This document shows positions 52,473-61,856 of a stretch of DNA of 64,000 nt, one piece after another. The position numbers and the translations under genes were made by a program. Source of the DNA: JAWXCE01 sp033764775 (GTDB lineage Bacteria > Pseudomonadota > Alphaproteobacteria > Rhizobiales > Rhodomicrobiaceae); contig JANRIQ010000017.1 in NCBI GenBank assembly GCA_033764775.1, forward strand, positions 57,472-121,471, written 5' to 3'. The notes below the pieces were generated by a model. It searched no databases and was not told the DNA's origin. It worked only from the letters and a program-made list of their open reading frames with translations. Every line of letters starts with the position of its first letter. The stretch's first letter is position 1.

Positions 52473-53042
52473 GTGTCATGCTGGAGTATCCTCGGTTATA
52501 GCGTCTTAAAGCGCAACCGCACGGAGTTTCAAAGGTTCCGTTCACGTTTGCGCCCTACGCCTGCGCCCCGGAGGTCGCACTTGGCCGCAAAATGGATCGC
52601 CGCGCGCGTGCTCTTCCCCTACTGGCGTCTGACGCGCGGCATGACGTTCGGCGCGCAAGGGGTGCTCGTGGACGGCGAGAACCGGGTGCTGCTCATCCGT
52701 CACGGCTACCGGCCGGGCTGGCATTTTCCCGGCGGCGGCGTCGATTGGGGCGAAACGGCCGAGGAGGCGATGCGTCGCGAGGTGATGGAGGAAGCGGGAG
52801 CCGTCGTGGGCGCGGCGCCCGCCCTTCACGGGCTGTTCGCCAATTTCCAGACCGCGCCGTGCGACCATATCGCCGTGTTCGTCGTCCGCGACTGGCGACA
52901 AGATGCGGCCCCGCCGCCCAATCGCGAGATTGCCGAGCAAGGATGGTTCCCCGCGCTCGCGCCGCCGCCGGACACATCGCCGGGGACGCTTCGCCGCCTG
53001 GGCGAAATCTTTCGCGGCGCCGCCCTTTCCGCCCATTGGTGA
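52473..53042 (+). CDS. Nudix hydrolase
   Basis: The 189-aa protein has the Nudix box G-x5-E-x7-REVMEEAG (GGGVDWGETAEEAMRREVMEEAG, about residues 89-111), in a domain starting near 62 (GAQGVLVDGENRVLLIRHG). A FPYWRLTRGMT segment precedes it, as in a family of hydrolases of unknown substrate. The GTG at 52473 gives an Arg-rich N-terminus of about 40 residues, so a shorter start cannot be excluded. Substrate cannot be told. Confidence 0.85.
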   Translation: MSCWSILGYSVLKRNRTEFQRFRSRLRPTPAPRRSHLAAKWIAARVLFPYWRLTRGMTFGAQGVLVDGENRVLLIRHGYRPGWHFPGGGVDWGETAEEAMRREVMEEAGAVVGAAPALHGLFANFQTAPCDHIAVFVVRDWRQDAAPPPNREIAEQGWFPALAPPPDTSPGTLRRLGEIFRGAALSAHW

Positions 53043-53144
53043 ACTTTGTCGCACAGTGCGGAACGCCGCGATGCGTGGCGCCACGGCACTATCGCCGCCG
53101 TCTAGCATCCCTTACCCTCATTTTATAAATGGAGTGGGTGTTGC

Positions 53145-53612
53145 ATGCTAGTGCTGCGGACTATTGTGATCATGGTCATTGCTGCTGCCTGCGCGGCGTG
53201 CGGCAATACATCGGCGGAAAACGCCGAATTGGCAAAGCAGCCTTTGGCGGGCGGCAGCGCGCGGATCAAAATATACCGCACGGAAGACCTGATCGCGGCC
53301 GGCGGCGGCGCCCGCATCAAACTGAACGGCAAACAGATCGCCGACATGGGCATAGGCGGATCGCTGTTGAAGGACGTCCCGGCGGGCTCACACCAGATCG
53401 TGGTCGATCATTGGGGCCACCCGAATGTGTACGCCATCACGCTGAAGGCGAAACCCGGCATGTTCTACACACTGGAGGTTTCGCCGCGCGTCGAGGCGGC
53501 GATCGCGGGCGGGCTGTTCGGTTTGGCCGGCGGACTGGTCGAGGCCGCCGTCAACGAGAATGGCGGGCCATACCAGATCAAGGTGGTTGACGCGAAGCCT
53601 CTCGGACGATGA
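53145..53612 (+). CDS. Lipoprotein, DUF2846-like
   Basis: A 155-aa lipoprotein: signal peptide with lipobox ending CAAC (Cys about 19), then a domain of about 90 residues with IKIYRTEDLIAAGGGARIKLNG, GSLLKDVPAGSHQIVVD and YTLEVSPR, resembling DUF2846 domains of envelope lipoproteins. A glycine-rich hydrophobic stretch (AGGLFGLAGGLVEAAV, about 120-135) follows. Location is the periplasm face of a membrane; role unknown. Confidence 0.7.
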   Translation: MLVLRTIVIMVIAAACAACGNTSAENAELAKQPLAGGSARIKIYRTEDLIAAGGGARIKLNGKQIADMGIGGSLLKDVPAGSHQIVVDHWGHPNVYAITLKAKPGMFYTLEVSPRVEAAIAGGLFGLAGGLVEAAVNENGGPYQIKVVDAKPLGR

Positions 53613-53710
53613 GCGCGGCGGCGAGAGTTTAAGTCGCCCGCGTCGCCACTCAACCGAGCGATTTGCGGCGCGCGGTTGACGCGGTTGCGGCGTGCGCCTA
53701 TAGCGCCGAC

Positions 53711-54220
53711 ATGGTCGCACCTGAAGTTATCTCCCCGCTGACGCCCGCCGACGCGTTCGTCGTCAAGAGCCTGCATGAACAGGCCTTCGGCCCGGGCCGT
53801 TTCGCCCGCACGGCTTACCGCGTCCGGGAGGGCTGCGCGCTTGAGGACCGGCTGTGCCTTAAGGTGGAGTTGAGCGGCGCGCTCGCCGGCGCAATCCATT
53901 TCGCGCCCATCGAGATCGGCGGCCGCGGAGGCGCGCTGCTGCTCGGGCCGCTGGCGATCGCCCCGCAATTCGTCAATCAAGGATGGGGCTTGAAGCTCAT
54001 TCTGGAAGGAGCGCGGCGCGGCGCCGAACTTGGCTACGAGCTTATCCTGCTCGTGGGCGATCTGCCCTACTACGCGCGTGCTCGATTCTCCCAAGTCCCC
54101 ATGGGGCGCATTCGTCTGCCGGGGCCGGTCGATCCGGCGCGGCTCCTTTGGGTGGAGTTGGCCCCCGGCGCGTTCGCACGTTACAGCGGCGATGTGCGAG
54201 GCCTTCCCCGTCCGCTCTAA
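53711..54220 (+). CDS. GNAT-family N-acetyltransferase
   Basis: A 169-aa protein of the GNAT fold: after the N-terminal ISPLTPADAFVVKSLHEQAFGP helix, LCLKVELSGALAGAIHFAPI and the acetyl-CoA loop with LLLGPLAIAPQFVNQGWGLKLILEGARRG (Q/R-x-x-G-x-G/A variant), then a C-terminal strand pair. It resembles YhbS-type acetyltransferases; substrate is unknown. The stop overlaps that of the next gene on the opposite strand (4 bp). Confidence 0.85.
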   Translation: MVAPEVISPLTPADAFVVKSLHEQAFGPGRFARTAYRVREGCALEDRLCLKVELSGALAGAIHFAPIEIGGRGGALLLGPLAIAPQFVNQGWGLKLILEGARRGAELGYELILLVGDLPYYARARFSQVPMGRIRLPGPVDPARLLWVELAPGAFARYSGDVRGLPRPL

Positions 54221-56298
54221 CGCCCTTCGCGCCACCAAGCGAGACCGATGAGCCCGAGAAGCGCGGCCAGCGCGGCGAAACCGGCGAACAGCGGGGTGTA
54301 CTGCACGCCGCGCACCACATGCGGCTCCCGGTCGCGCAGGCCCATCCACCCCTGACCGTGCAGGCGTTTGCCCCCCTCCATCATGGCGATGCGCGGCAAT
54401 GGCGCCTGGCGCGCGTCGCCGGCGCCCATCCAGAACACGCCGCCGCCGGTCGCATCCGCCGCCGGCTTCACGACCGCGTCGGTCGCCACCGCTTTCGAGA
54501 ACTCCCGGGAATTCACCGCCCCGACGAGAGCGATGGCGGAAAGGCCGTCCATCTCGACCCGGTGCACGCCGGCCGGGGCCGCATCGAGCACGCCAGCCCA
54601 GAGGCCCGGCCCGGCGGCCTCCAACTTGACCGTCCGCTGCGAGCCGTCCGGCAAGGTGACCGCGGCCTCGCCCACGGCGTCCTTCATGCTGCGGCGGGTG
54701 ACCTTCAGCCGGGCGCCCTCGCCGCTCGCCCGCAGCCATTCCTCCTCGAGGTCCGGCTCGCGCATGAGCCAGTGCGACAGCCGGCGCAACAGGTCGGCGT
54801 GCGGGCCGCCGCCGTCATAACCGCGCGCCCACAGCCAGGCGTGGTCGGACAGCAGGACCGCCACGCGCCCCTCGCCCTCGCGCGACAGCACGAGCAGCGG
54901 CGCCCCGTCGGCGCCCGTCATCACCACGTCGCCGGAGCCGTCGGCCTCCACCACGCGCATCCACCGTCCCCATGTGGGCTCGCCGCCCGGAGCGCCCGCC
55001 CCTGGCAGGCCGCTCGTCACCGGGTGTTTGGCGCCCGTCTCGGTCACACGCGGGCGGAACGGTTCTTCGATGACGCGGCCCGTGGGTCTGGCGGGCAGCA
55101 CGGCGCCCAAGGGTGTTTTCGACAGACTTTGCGGGGCGGCGAAGTCCTCACCGGCCGCCACCAGCACGGCGCCGCCCTGCTCCACATACCGCGCGACATT
55201 GTCGAGATAGATGAGCGGCAGCACGCCCCGGCGCTGATAACGGTCGAAGATGATCAGGTCAAAATCATTAAGCTTCTCCGAGAACAGCTCGCGCGTAGGG
55301 AAGGCGATGAGCGAGAGCTGGTTCGGCGGCGTGCCGTCGTGCTTCTCCGGGGGGCGCAAGATGGTGAAATGCACCAGGTCCACCGCCGCGTCCGAGCGCA
55401 GCAGATTGCGCCAGGTGCGCTCGCCAGCGTGCGGCTCGCCCGAAACGAGAAGCACGCGCAGATTCTCGCGCACACCTTCGGCCGCGATGACGGCGCGGTT
55501 GTTGACGAGCGTCAACTCGCCTGGCTCCGGCGCCAGTTCGACCTCCATAATCGTCTGTCCGGCGTGCTTGAACGGCATGCGCACGCTCACGGTCTCGCCG
55601 AAGCGCGCCTCCATGGTTTCGACCGGCTCGTTCTCGCGCTTGATGCGCAGCACCCCCGTCGCCGGGCCGGGGCCGCCGTGCCGATCCAGCTTGATCTGCG
55701 CGGTCTGATCGGCGCCGACGAGGCCGAAGCGCGGCGCAGACACGACTTCGACCCGTGCGTCGCGCTCGTCCGGCGAACCGTTGATAAGCGCGTGGATCGG
55801 CGCGCCGCCGGCTGCCTCGGGGGTGGCGGCGGGCGCGTCGTGCACCTGGCCGTCGGTGATCAGGAAAACGCCGGCGAGCCGGTCCGGCGGCGCATCGGCG
55901 AGCGCTTTGTCGAGGCCGGCGAACAGGGCCGTCTCCTCCTTGCCCGCGTCGTCCGCGTTTCGGCTGGAGGCGACGCGCACCTCCAGATTGGGAATGGCCC
56001 GCAGCTGCGCCTCCAGGTCGGCCCGGAGCGCGGCGGCGCGCTCGCGGCGTCCGTTGAGCGTCTGGCTCGTGCTCTCGTCCACGGCGATGACGGCGATGTT
56101 GGGGAGCGTTTCGCGCTCCTCCCAGGTGAGCGAGGGGTTTGCGAGCGCAAGCATAAGGCACGAGAGGGCGAGAATGCGCAACAGCGCGCCGCGGCGATTG
56201 GCGTAGGCGACAAGCAGCGCGGTCAACGTCACCGCGATGGCGGCCGCCCACAGGAGGCGCGGCTCAACCAGAGGCGAGAAGGTGATCAACCACTGCAT
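54217..56298 (-). CDS. Membrane protein with VWA-like and glutamine-amidotransferase-like parts
   Basis: The 693-aa product is the last gene of the MoxR-type operon. Two membrane helices at about 15-55, a VWA-like region with AVDESTSQ (DxSxS variant) near 72, and a class I glutamine-amidotransferase-like region (about 280-500, without a recognisable Cys-His-Glu triad) precede a last membrane helix (about 666-687) and a short basic tail. It is likely anchored at both ends with a large periplasmic part. The substrate is unknown; see operon. Confidence 0.75.
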   Translation of the reverse strand: MQWLITFSPLVEPRLLWAAAIAVTLTALLVAYANRRGALLRILALSCLMLALANPSLTWEERETLPNIAVIAVDESTSQTLNGRRERAAALRADLEAQLRAIPNLEVRVASSRNADDAGKEETALFAGLDKALADAPPDRLAGVFLITDGQVHDAPAATPEAAGGAPIHALINGSPDERDARVEVVSAPRFGLVGADQTAQIKLDRHGGPGPATGVLRIKRENEPVETMEARFGETVSVRMPFKHAGQTIMEVELAPEPGELTLVNNRAVIAAEGVRENLRVLLVSGEPHAGERTWRNLLRSDAAVDLVHFTILRPPEKHDGTPPNQLSLIAFPTRELFSEKLNDFDLIIFDRYQRRGVLPLIYLDNVARYVEQGGAVLVAAGEDFAAPQSLSKTPLGAVLPARPTGRVIEEPFRPRVTETGAKHPVTSGLPGAGAPGGEPTWGRWMRVVEADGSGDVVMTGADGAPLLVLSREGEGRVAVLLSDHAWLWARGYDGGGPHADLLRRLSHWLMREPDLEEEWLRASGEGARLKVTRRSMKDAVGEAAVTLPDGSQRTVKLEAAGPGLWAGVLDAAPAGVHRVEMDGLSAIALVGAVNSREFSKAVATDAVVKPAADATGGGVFWMGAGDARQAPLPRIAMMEGGKRLHGQGWMGLRDREPHVVRGVQYTPLFAGFAALAALLGLIGLAWWREGR

Positions 56299-56306
56299 GC
56301 GCCCTC

Positions 56307-59144
56307 CTAGTGGCCCAGCCGCTCGAGCAGCGCGGGAACGTGCACCTGGTCGGCCTTGTAGTTGCCGGTCAGCGCGTACATGACGATGTTGACGCCGGCG
56401 CGGAACGCCAGTTCCCGCTGCTCTTCGCCTCCGGGCGCGACCGGGTGCAGCGGCGAGTTCGCCTCATCGAGCGCCCAGGCGGCGGCCAGATCGTTCGAGG
56501 TGACAAGGATGGCGCTCACCCCGTCGCTTTTCAGGGCGCGCCGCGTTTCCGTGTCGCTTACGTTGGTTTGAGCGTCCACCCAGAGTTCCCCGCCCTCCCA
56601 ACGCCCGGGAAAACTGCGCAGGATATAGAAGGATTTCGTGATGACGTGCTCGTCCGAGACGGGTTCGAGGCGGGGGATGTCGAGCTTGGCCAGCATGTCG
56701 CCGAGCGCGGTGCCGGCCGGCTCGCCCGAGCCGGGCGTCCTGCGCCCGAACGGCATCTGGTAGTCGCGGGTGTCGAAAATGATGACGCCGCCGCTTTTCA
56801 TGTACGCGTCGATCTTGGCGGCCGCGGCGTCGGTGAGCGCCGGCGCGGAGTCAGGGATGGCCCAGTAGATGAGCGGAAACACGCTCAGCTCGTCCGTTTC
56901 CGGGTTGACGCCCATCGGCTCGGCCGGCTCCATCGCGGTGCGCGCGGCGAGCACGCGCGAGAGCCCGACAAGGCCGGAGCGGGTTGTCTCGTCCAGGTCC
57001 GCATCGCCCGTCAGCACATAAGCCAAGCGGGTTTTGAGAGCCGCTTCGACCGTCTCGGGGGCGATGGCGGCAGGCTCCGCCTCAGCGCGGGCCTCGTGAT
57101 GCGGCCCGGCGATGAGCGCCAGCCCGAGCGCCGCCAAGCAGGCGAGGCCCCGGGGCGCGCGCGCAAACCCGCCCTTCGCGGTGAGCGCGAGGGTGAGCAG
57201 CGCGTCGGCGACGAACGCAGCGAGCGCCGCCATGAACAGCCACGGCGCCAAAGGCTCGGAGCCGGTCTTGCTTGCGTCGATGGCGATAGCGTCCGGGGGC
57301 GCGGCGGCCGGCTCAAGCTCGGTCGCCGCGCTGGCGATGTTGACGGCGCGCGCCTGGGCGTTCGCCCCGTAACATCCCGGCGGGGCCGCGCCCGCGCCGA
57401 TCGCCTCAAGACTGACCGGTTTTGCGCCGGCCGGCGGAGGCGCGAGGCGGCCGAACCCGTCCAGCAGCCGCCAGGGCGGCAGAAACTCGCGCTCGCGTTC
57501 GGCCGCGTCAGGGCTTGCGGCGGGGGCGGCGGCTTCCTCTGCGGCCGGCGGCGTGATCGCGGCCCCTTCCTCGACAGTGCGGCGCAACATCTCGATAAAC
57601 ACCCCGGACAATGGCAGGTTCGACCAATCAGGATGACCGGTGACATGGAAAAGCGCAAGCCGTCCCGCGCCGAGCCTGTCCGAGGTCACGAGCGGCGTGC
57701 CGTCCTCAAGGCGCGCCCAGATGCGGTTGGGCGAGGCGATAGCGGCCGGGTCGGCCAGAATTTGCCGGTTGACCTCCACGTCGGGGGGCGCGGTCAAGCC
57801 ATGAAAAGGGCTGGAGCGCTCGAACGGCGCCAGCTTTTGCGGCGTGCTCCACGACAGCGCGCCGCCGAGCATCCGCCCGCCCTCGCGCAGCCGCACGGGC
57901 AGCAGGCCGTCCGCGCCCTGCTCCATGCGCGGCCCGGCGAAACGGATGAGCAAGCCGCCCGACTGAACCCATCGCCGTAGACGCGCCTCCACCGGCTCGG
58001 ACAGGCGTCCGATGTCCGCAAGGACGATCACCGACGGGCGGGTTTTGAGGATCTCGGCGGTCGCGGCGTCCAGATTGCCAGGCGCCGGGCGCACCACTTG
58101 GGCGAACGGGGACAGCGCTTTTTCGATGTAGTGCGTGGGCGAGAGCAGCGGCTGGGCGCCCTCGCCGAGATCGCCCGAGATCACCCCGACGCGACGCCGC
58201 ACCGAGCGCCCGTCGAGCAGGAACACGGCGCCGGCGGAGGTCTCCCCGGCGATTTCGAGGCGCGTCACCTGATTTTGCAGATCGACCGGCAGATTGAGCG
58301 CCGCCGTCGCCGTGCGGGTCCCTGTGGGCAGCGCGAAAGCAGCCTCGCCGAGCCGTTCGCCACGCGCGCTCAGCGCCGCGACGACGCCCGTTCTGGCGTC
58401 CGCGCCCGTGCTGAGGATTTTCGCCGTCAGGCGTTGATCGGCGCCAAGGGTGGCGAACAGCGCAAGCGCGCCGCCGCCCGCTGGCGGTTGGGCAAGAGCG
58501 AAGCCGCCGCCGCGGGAAAGGTCGCTGAGGACGTCGCCGAGCGCCTGAGAACCGCCGTCCTCAACGCCGTCGCTGATCCAGAGCACGCTGAGGGGCGGCA
58601 GACCCGACTCAGCGGCGCGCAGCGCGTCTGCGGCGATCTTGCGGTTGACGCCGGCGGGCGCCGGTTGCAGCGCGCTCGCGACGCTGAGGGCTTTTTCAGG
58701 CGTGAGGGCCTCGGGGCGCCAATCCGGACGGATATCGGCCGTCGCGGCGATGTAAACGGAGCGGCCCGTTGTCTCCGCCTCGCGGATGGCCTCATCCATG
58801 AGCCGGCGCCGCATGGGCCAGCCGCCTGCCGCCGCCCATCCGTTGTCCACCACGAGGAGAAGCGGTCGGTCGCCGGCGATCAGGGTCTGTCTCGGGTTGT
58901 GGATCGGGCCAGCGAGCGCCATGATGACCATGGCGGCGGCGAACAGGCGAAGGGCGGTCAGCCACCATGGGCTGCGCGCGGCGGTTCGTTCGTCGGCGTT
59001 CACCCCAAGGAGAAGCCTGGCGGCTGGAAACTCGACCCGCGTGGGAGCGGGCGGTGTGAACCGCAGCAGATACCAGATGACGGGCAGAGCCGCGAGACCC
59101 GCCAGCAGCCACGGCGATGTGAAGGCGATTGAGAACAGCGTCAC
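56307..59144 (-). CDS. BatA-type N-terminal plus DUF4159 membrane protein
   Basis: The 945-aa product starts at GTG 59144, overlapping the DUF58 stop by 4 bp (GTGA); the longer frame to 59261 is inside the previous gene. Residues 1-90 are the BatA-like N-terminus (FSIAFTSPWLLAGLAALPVIWYLLRFTPP) with two membrane helices. A VWA-like region with DNGW (metal site altered) comes next, then a large middle part, and about 720-940 a DUF4159 domain (RLAYVLTGDADLDETTRSGL, then GGVIIFDTRDYQMPF). Aerotolerance-type genes of Bacteroides have such parts. Part of the MoxR operon. Confidence 0.82.
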   Translation of the reverse strand: MTLFSIAFTSPWLLAGLAALPVIWYLLRFTPPAPTRVEFPAARLLLGVNADERTAARSPWWLTALRLFAAAMVIMALAGPIHNPRQTLIAGDRPLLLVVDNGWAAAGGWPMRRRLMDEAIREAETTGRSVYIAATADIRPDWRPEALTPEKALSVASALQPAPAGVNRKIAADALRAAESGLPPLSVLWISDGVEDGGSQALGDVLSDLSRGGGFALAQPPAGGGALALFATLGADQRLTAKILSTGADARTGVVAALSARGERLGEAAFALPTGTRTATAALNLPVDLQNQVTRLEIAGETSAGAVFLLDGRSVRRRVGVISGDLGEGAQPLLSPTHYIEKALSPFAQVVRPAPGNLDAATAEILKTRPSVIVLADIGRLSEPVEARLRRWVQSGGLLIRFAGPRMEQGADGLLPVRLREGGRMLGGALSWSTPQKLAPFERSSPFHGLTAPPDVEVNRQILADPAAIASPNRIWARLEDGTPLVTSDRLGAGRLALFHVTGHPDWSNLPLSGVFIEMLRRTVEEGAAITPPAAEEAAAPAASPDAAEREREFLPPWRLLDGFGRLAPPPAGAKPVSLEAIGAGAAPPGCYGANAQARAVNIASAATELEPAAAPPDAIAIDASKTGSEPLAPWLFMAALAAFVADALLTLALTAKGGFARAPRGLACLAALGLALIAGPHHEARAEAEPAAIAPETVEAALKTRLAYVLTGDADLDETTRSGLVGLSRVLAARTAMEPAEPMGVNPETDELSVFPLIYWAIPDSAPALTDAAAAKIDAYMKSGGVIIFDTRDYQMPFGRRTPGSGEPAGTALGDMLAKLDIPRLEPVSDEHVITKSFYILRSFPGRWEGGELWVDAQTNVSDTETRRALKSDGVSAILVTSNDLAAAWALDEANSPLHPVAPGGEEQRELAFRAGVNIVMYALTGNYKADQVHVPALLERLGH

Positions 59145-60094
59145 GGCGTCGGCGCTCCCTGCCGGGCGATCTCCCCGCCGCTCAGGCCCGCAAGGCTTGA
59201 GTAGAGCGCAAGCAGGGCGCTCGCCGCGGGGCGGTCGGTGTGGTGCACGTGAAGCGTCCACTGCACGCGGCGCGCGATCCCAGCCAACTCGTCGCGGTGG
59301 GCGAGAAGCCGCCTGCGATACTCGTCCCGCAAGGTCTCCACCCGGTCCGCCGTCACGCGCACGCCGCCCTCGCTGGCCAAAAACTCCACCCGTCCGTCAT
59401 AGGGCAGCGTCTCCTCGGCCGGATCGAGCACCTGCACCAGATGCCCGCTGACGCCGCCGCTCGCCAGATGCTCGACGCGCTCGCGGATGGCTTCGATCGG
59501 GTCGAGAAAATCGCTGATGAGCACCGCGCTCGAGAACCGGCTGAGTGTCGCCCGCGGCGGCAGGCTCTCCCTCATCGCGGCCGTCTCACCCTGCGTCGCG
59601 ATGGCCTCCGCGATCCGCGTCGTCGCCTTGCGGCTCGAGGTCGGCGCGGTGACGCCGAGCAGCCCGACCCGCTCTCCGCCGCGCACCAGCAGCTCCGCCG
59701 CCGCCAGCATCAGCACGATGCCGCGGTCGCGCTTGGTCGACTTCGACAGATGGCTCCTGAAGTTCATCGACGCGGACAGGTCCGGCCACAGCCACATGGT
59801 GTGCGCCGCCTCCCACTCGCGCTCGCGCACGAACAGGTGGTCCGAACTCGCCGAGCGCCGCCAGTCGATGAGCTGCGCGCTGTCGTTGGTCTGGTACTGC
59901 CGGAACTGCCAGAAGGTTTCGCCGGGCCCTGCGCGCCGTCGGCCGTGGATGCCGTGCGAAACCGTGGCTGCGATGCGGTCGGCGTCGAGCAGCAGGTCCG
60001 GCAGACGCTCGGCAACGCCGTGCGCCTCCCGTTCCAGCGCGAACACGCTGCCCAGTTTTTCCGCCGTGGAGCTTTGCCTGCCGGCCGCCGCCAT
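59141..60094 (-). CDS. DUF58 domain protein
   Basis: A 317-aa cytoplasmic protein. The DUF58 core is seen as GRRRAGPGETFWQFRQYQTNDSAQLIDWRRSASSDHLFVREREWE, typical of MoxR partners (VWA-type fold), then WPDLSASMNFR (a D-x-S-x-S metal site). It most likely acts as the substrate or adaptor protein of the MoxR ATPase (16 bp upstream). DUF4159 gene follows in overlap. Confidence 0.9.
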   Translation of the reverse strand: MAAAGRQSSTAEKLGSVFALEREAHGVAERLPDLLLDADRIAATVSHGIHGRRRAGPGETFWQFRQYQTNDSAQLIDWRRSASSDHLFVREREWEAAHTMWLWPDLSASMNFRSHLSKSTKRDRGIVLMLAAAELLVRGGERVGLLGVTAPTSSRKATTRIAEAIATQGETAAMRESLPPRATLSRFSSAVLISDFLDPIEAIRERVEHLASGGVSGHLVQVLDPAEETLPYDGRVEFLASEGGVRVTADRVETLRDEYRRRLLAHRDELAGIARRVQWTLHVHHTDRPAASALLALYSSLAGLSGGEIARQGAPTP

Positions 60095-60110
60095 TCCGCT
60101 CCTCTGGTCC

Positions 60111-61109
60111 CTAGTCGAGCAACTGCGTCAGGCGGCCGATGATCTGTGCAAGGTCCTGGCCTTCAGCGCGCGCCGCGAACGAGAGCGCCATGCGGTGCTT
60201 CAGGACCGGCTCCGCGAGCGCGATCACGTCGTCGACCGACGGCGCGAGCCGCCCGTCGATCAGGGCTTTCGCACGCACCGCGAGCATCAGCGCCTGGCTG
60301 GCGCGCGGCCCCGGGCCCCAGGCGATGTAGCGGTCGGTCTCCACGTTGGCGCCCGTGCCCGGCCGCGCCGAGCGCACGAGCTTCAGGATCGCCTCGACCA
60401 CCTTGTCCGGCACCGGGATCTGGCGCACCAGCCGCTGCGTCGCCATCAGTTCGTTGGCCGACAGCACAGCTTCCAGCTTGCGCTCCTCGTTGCCGGTGGT
60501 GGCGAACAGCATGCGCCGCTCGGCGACGAGGTCGGGATAGGTCACGTCGATCTGCAGCAGGAACCGGTCGAGCTGCGCTTCGGGGAGCGGATAGGTGCCT
60601 TCCTGCTCCAGCGGGTTCTGCGTCGCGAGCACATGGAACGGCGTCGGCGTGTCGTGGCGCTGGCCGGCGACCGTCACGTGATGCTCCTGCATCGCCTGCA
60701 GCAGCGCCGACTGCGTCTTGGGCGAGGCGCGGTTGATCTCGTCTGCCATCAGGAGTTGCGTGAAGATCGGCCCCTTGATGAAGCGGAACGAGCGCCGCTG
60801 CCCGGGCGCGTCTTCGAGCACCTCCGCGCCGATGATGTCGGACGGCATGAGGTCGGGCGTGAACTGGATGCGCTTGGCGTCGAGCCCCAGCACCTTGCCG
60901 AGCGTCTCGACCAGCAGGGTCTTGGCGAGGCCCGGCACGCCGATCAGCAGCGCGTGCCCGCCCGACAGCAGCGTGACGAGCGTCCGCTCGATCACCACGT
61001 CCTGTCCGAAGATCACGGAAGCCGCCGCCTTGTGCGCGCGCTGCACGCGCTCCGCCGCCGCCTCGAGGCGTGGCACGATCGTATCGTCGGTCTGGATGAT
61101 TGTGCTCAT
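60111..61109 (-). CDS. MoxR-family AAA+ ATPase
   Basis: MoxR ATPases activate or remodel partner proteins. The 332-aa protein has Walker A with GVPGLAKT, Walker B LLMADEINRASPKTQSALLQAM, sensor 1 LATQNPLEQEG, and the arginine-finger region. ATG at 61109 gives the usual length; an earlier ATG at 61175 adds 22 poorly conserved residues. First gene of the operon with DUF58, DUF4159 and VWA-like proteins. Confidence 0.94.
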   Translation of the reverse strand: MSTIIQTDDTIVPRLEAAAERVQRAHKAAASVIFGQDVVIERTLVTLLSGGHALLIGVPGLAKTLLVETLGKVLGLDAKRIQFTPDLMPSDIIGAEVLEDAPGQRRSFRFIKGPIFTQLLMADEINRASPKTQSALLQAMQEHHVTVAGQRHDTPTPFHVLATQNPLEQEGTYPLPEAQLDRFLLQIDVTYPDLVAERRMLFATTGNEERKLEAVLSANELMATQRLVRQIPVPDKVVEAILKLVRSARPGTGANVETDRYIAWGPGPRASQALMLAVRAKALIDGRLAPSVDDVIALAEPVLKHRMALSFAARAEGQDLAQIIGRLTQLLD

Positions 61110-61184
61110 GCTATTGAGTGGTTTCCGCGTCTGCTGACAGCCGGGTAGTGTGCCTCGGCAATCTTGGTCGAACAATGGTTACAA

Positions 61185-61214
61185 GATACACGGGGCCCGC
61201 GGACGGTGGGTCAA
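61185..61214 (-). promoter_or_regulatory. Possible sigma-70 promoter of the MoxR operon
   Basis: On the minus strand TTGACC (61214-61209) and TGTATC (61190-61185) are 18 bp apart, 75 bp before the moxR ATG. The -10 is imperfect. Alternative: an unlisted upstream signal in the 180-bp divergent region with the DUF1285 gene. Confidence 0.3.
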
Positions 61215-61289
61215 GTTAACGTTGCGTAACGCTAAGGTCAGAGCGGCCTTGAAGGAAGAACTGTCGTTGTCGCTGTTGAATAACGCGCC

Positions 61290-61856
61290 ATGACCGGGAC
61301 CGATCGCATCGGTGGATTGGCCGCGCTTCTGAAGGACGCGGACGGCCGGCGCCGCCCGGTGGAGCGCTGGAATCCGCCCGACTGTGGCGATATCGGCCTG
61401 CGCATCCACGCCGATGGCACCTGGAGCTATGCCGGCAGCCCCATCGGCCGCATCGCGCTGGTCCAGCTATTCGCGAGCGTCCTGCGACGTGAACCCGATG
61501 GCCGCACCTACCTCGTCACGCCGGTTGAGAAAGTTCTGGTGACGGTCGACGACGCGCCATTCCTCGCGGTCGAGATGGAAATCGCAGGCAACGGGCGCGA
61601 TCAGACGCTGATCTTCCGCACCAACGTCGACGACGTCGTGCGCTGTGGACCGGAGAACCCGTTGCGCTTCGCCGCAGGCAGTCACGGCGGCATCAAGCCG
61701 TATGTACTGGTGCGCGGGCGGCTCGAAGCGCTCGTCACGCGCGCGCTCGTCTACGAGATCGTGGAGATTGCGGGCAAAAACTCTAGCGCTGCGCCCGCCG
61801 GCATCTGGAGCGGCGGCGCCTTTTTCGCGTTCGATCAGCCCGAACGCACGCGCTAG
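61290..61856 (+). CDS. DUF1285 family protein
   Basis: A 188-aa protein of the DUF1285 family, of unknown function. The features are RWNPPDCGDIGLRIHADGTWSYAGSPIGR near the N-terminus (W-x-P-x-x-CGDI-M/L-I), RMF/LVTPVEKVLVTVDDAPFLAV in the middle, and GIKPYVLVRGRLEALVTRALVYEIVE. It is regularly found beside MoxR operons in alphaproteobacteria, here divergent. Its stop shares CTAG with the convergent usg gene. Confidence 0.9.
   Translation: MTGTDRIGGLAALLKDADGRRRPVERWNPPDCGDIGLRIHADGTWSYAGSPIGRIALVQLFASVLRREPDGRTYLVTPVEKVLVTVDDAPFLAVEMEIAGNGRDQTLIFRTNVDDVVRCGPENPLRFAAGSHGGIKPYVLVRGRLEALVTRALVYEIVEIAGKNSSAAPAGIWSGGAFFAFDQPERTR

Noticed and set aside
53983..56310. 775-aa plus-strand frame opposite the VWA-like gene
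   Set aside because: No family pattern, and the opposite frame has membrane helices and operon overlaps.
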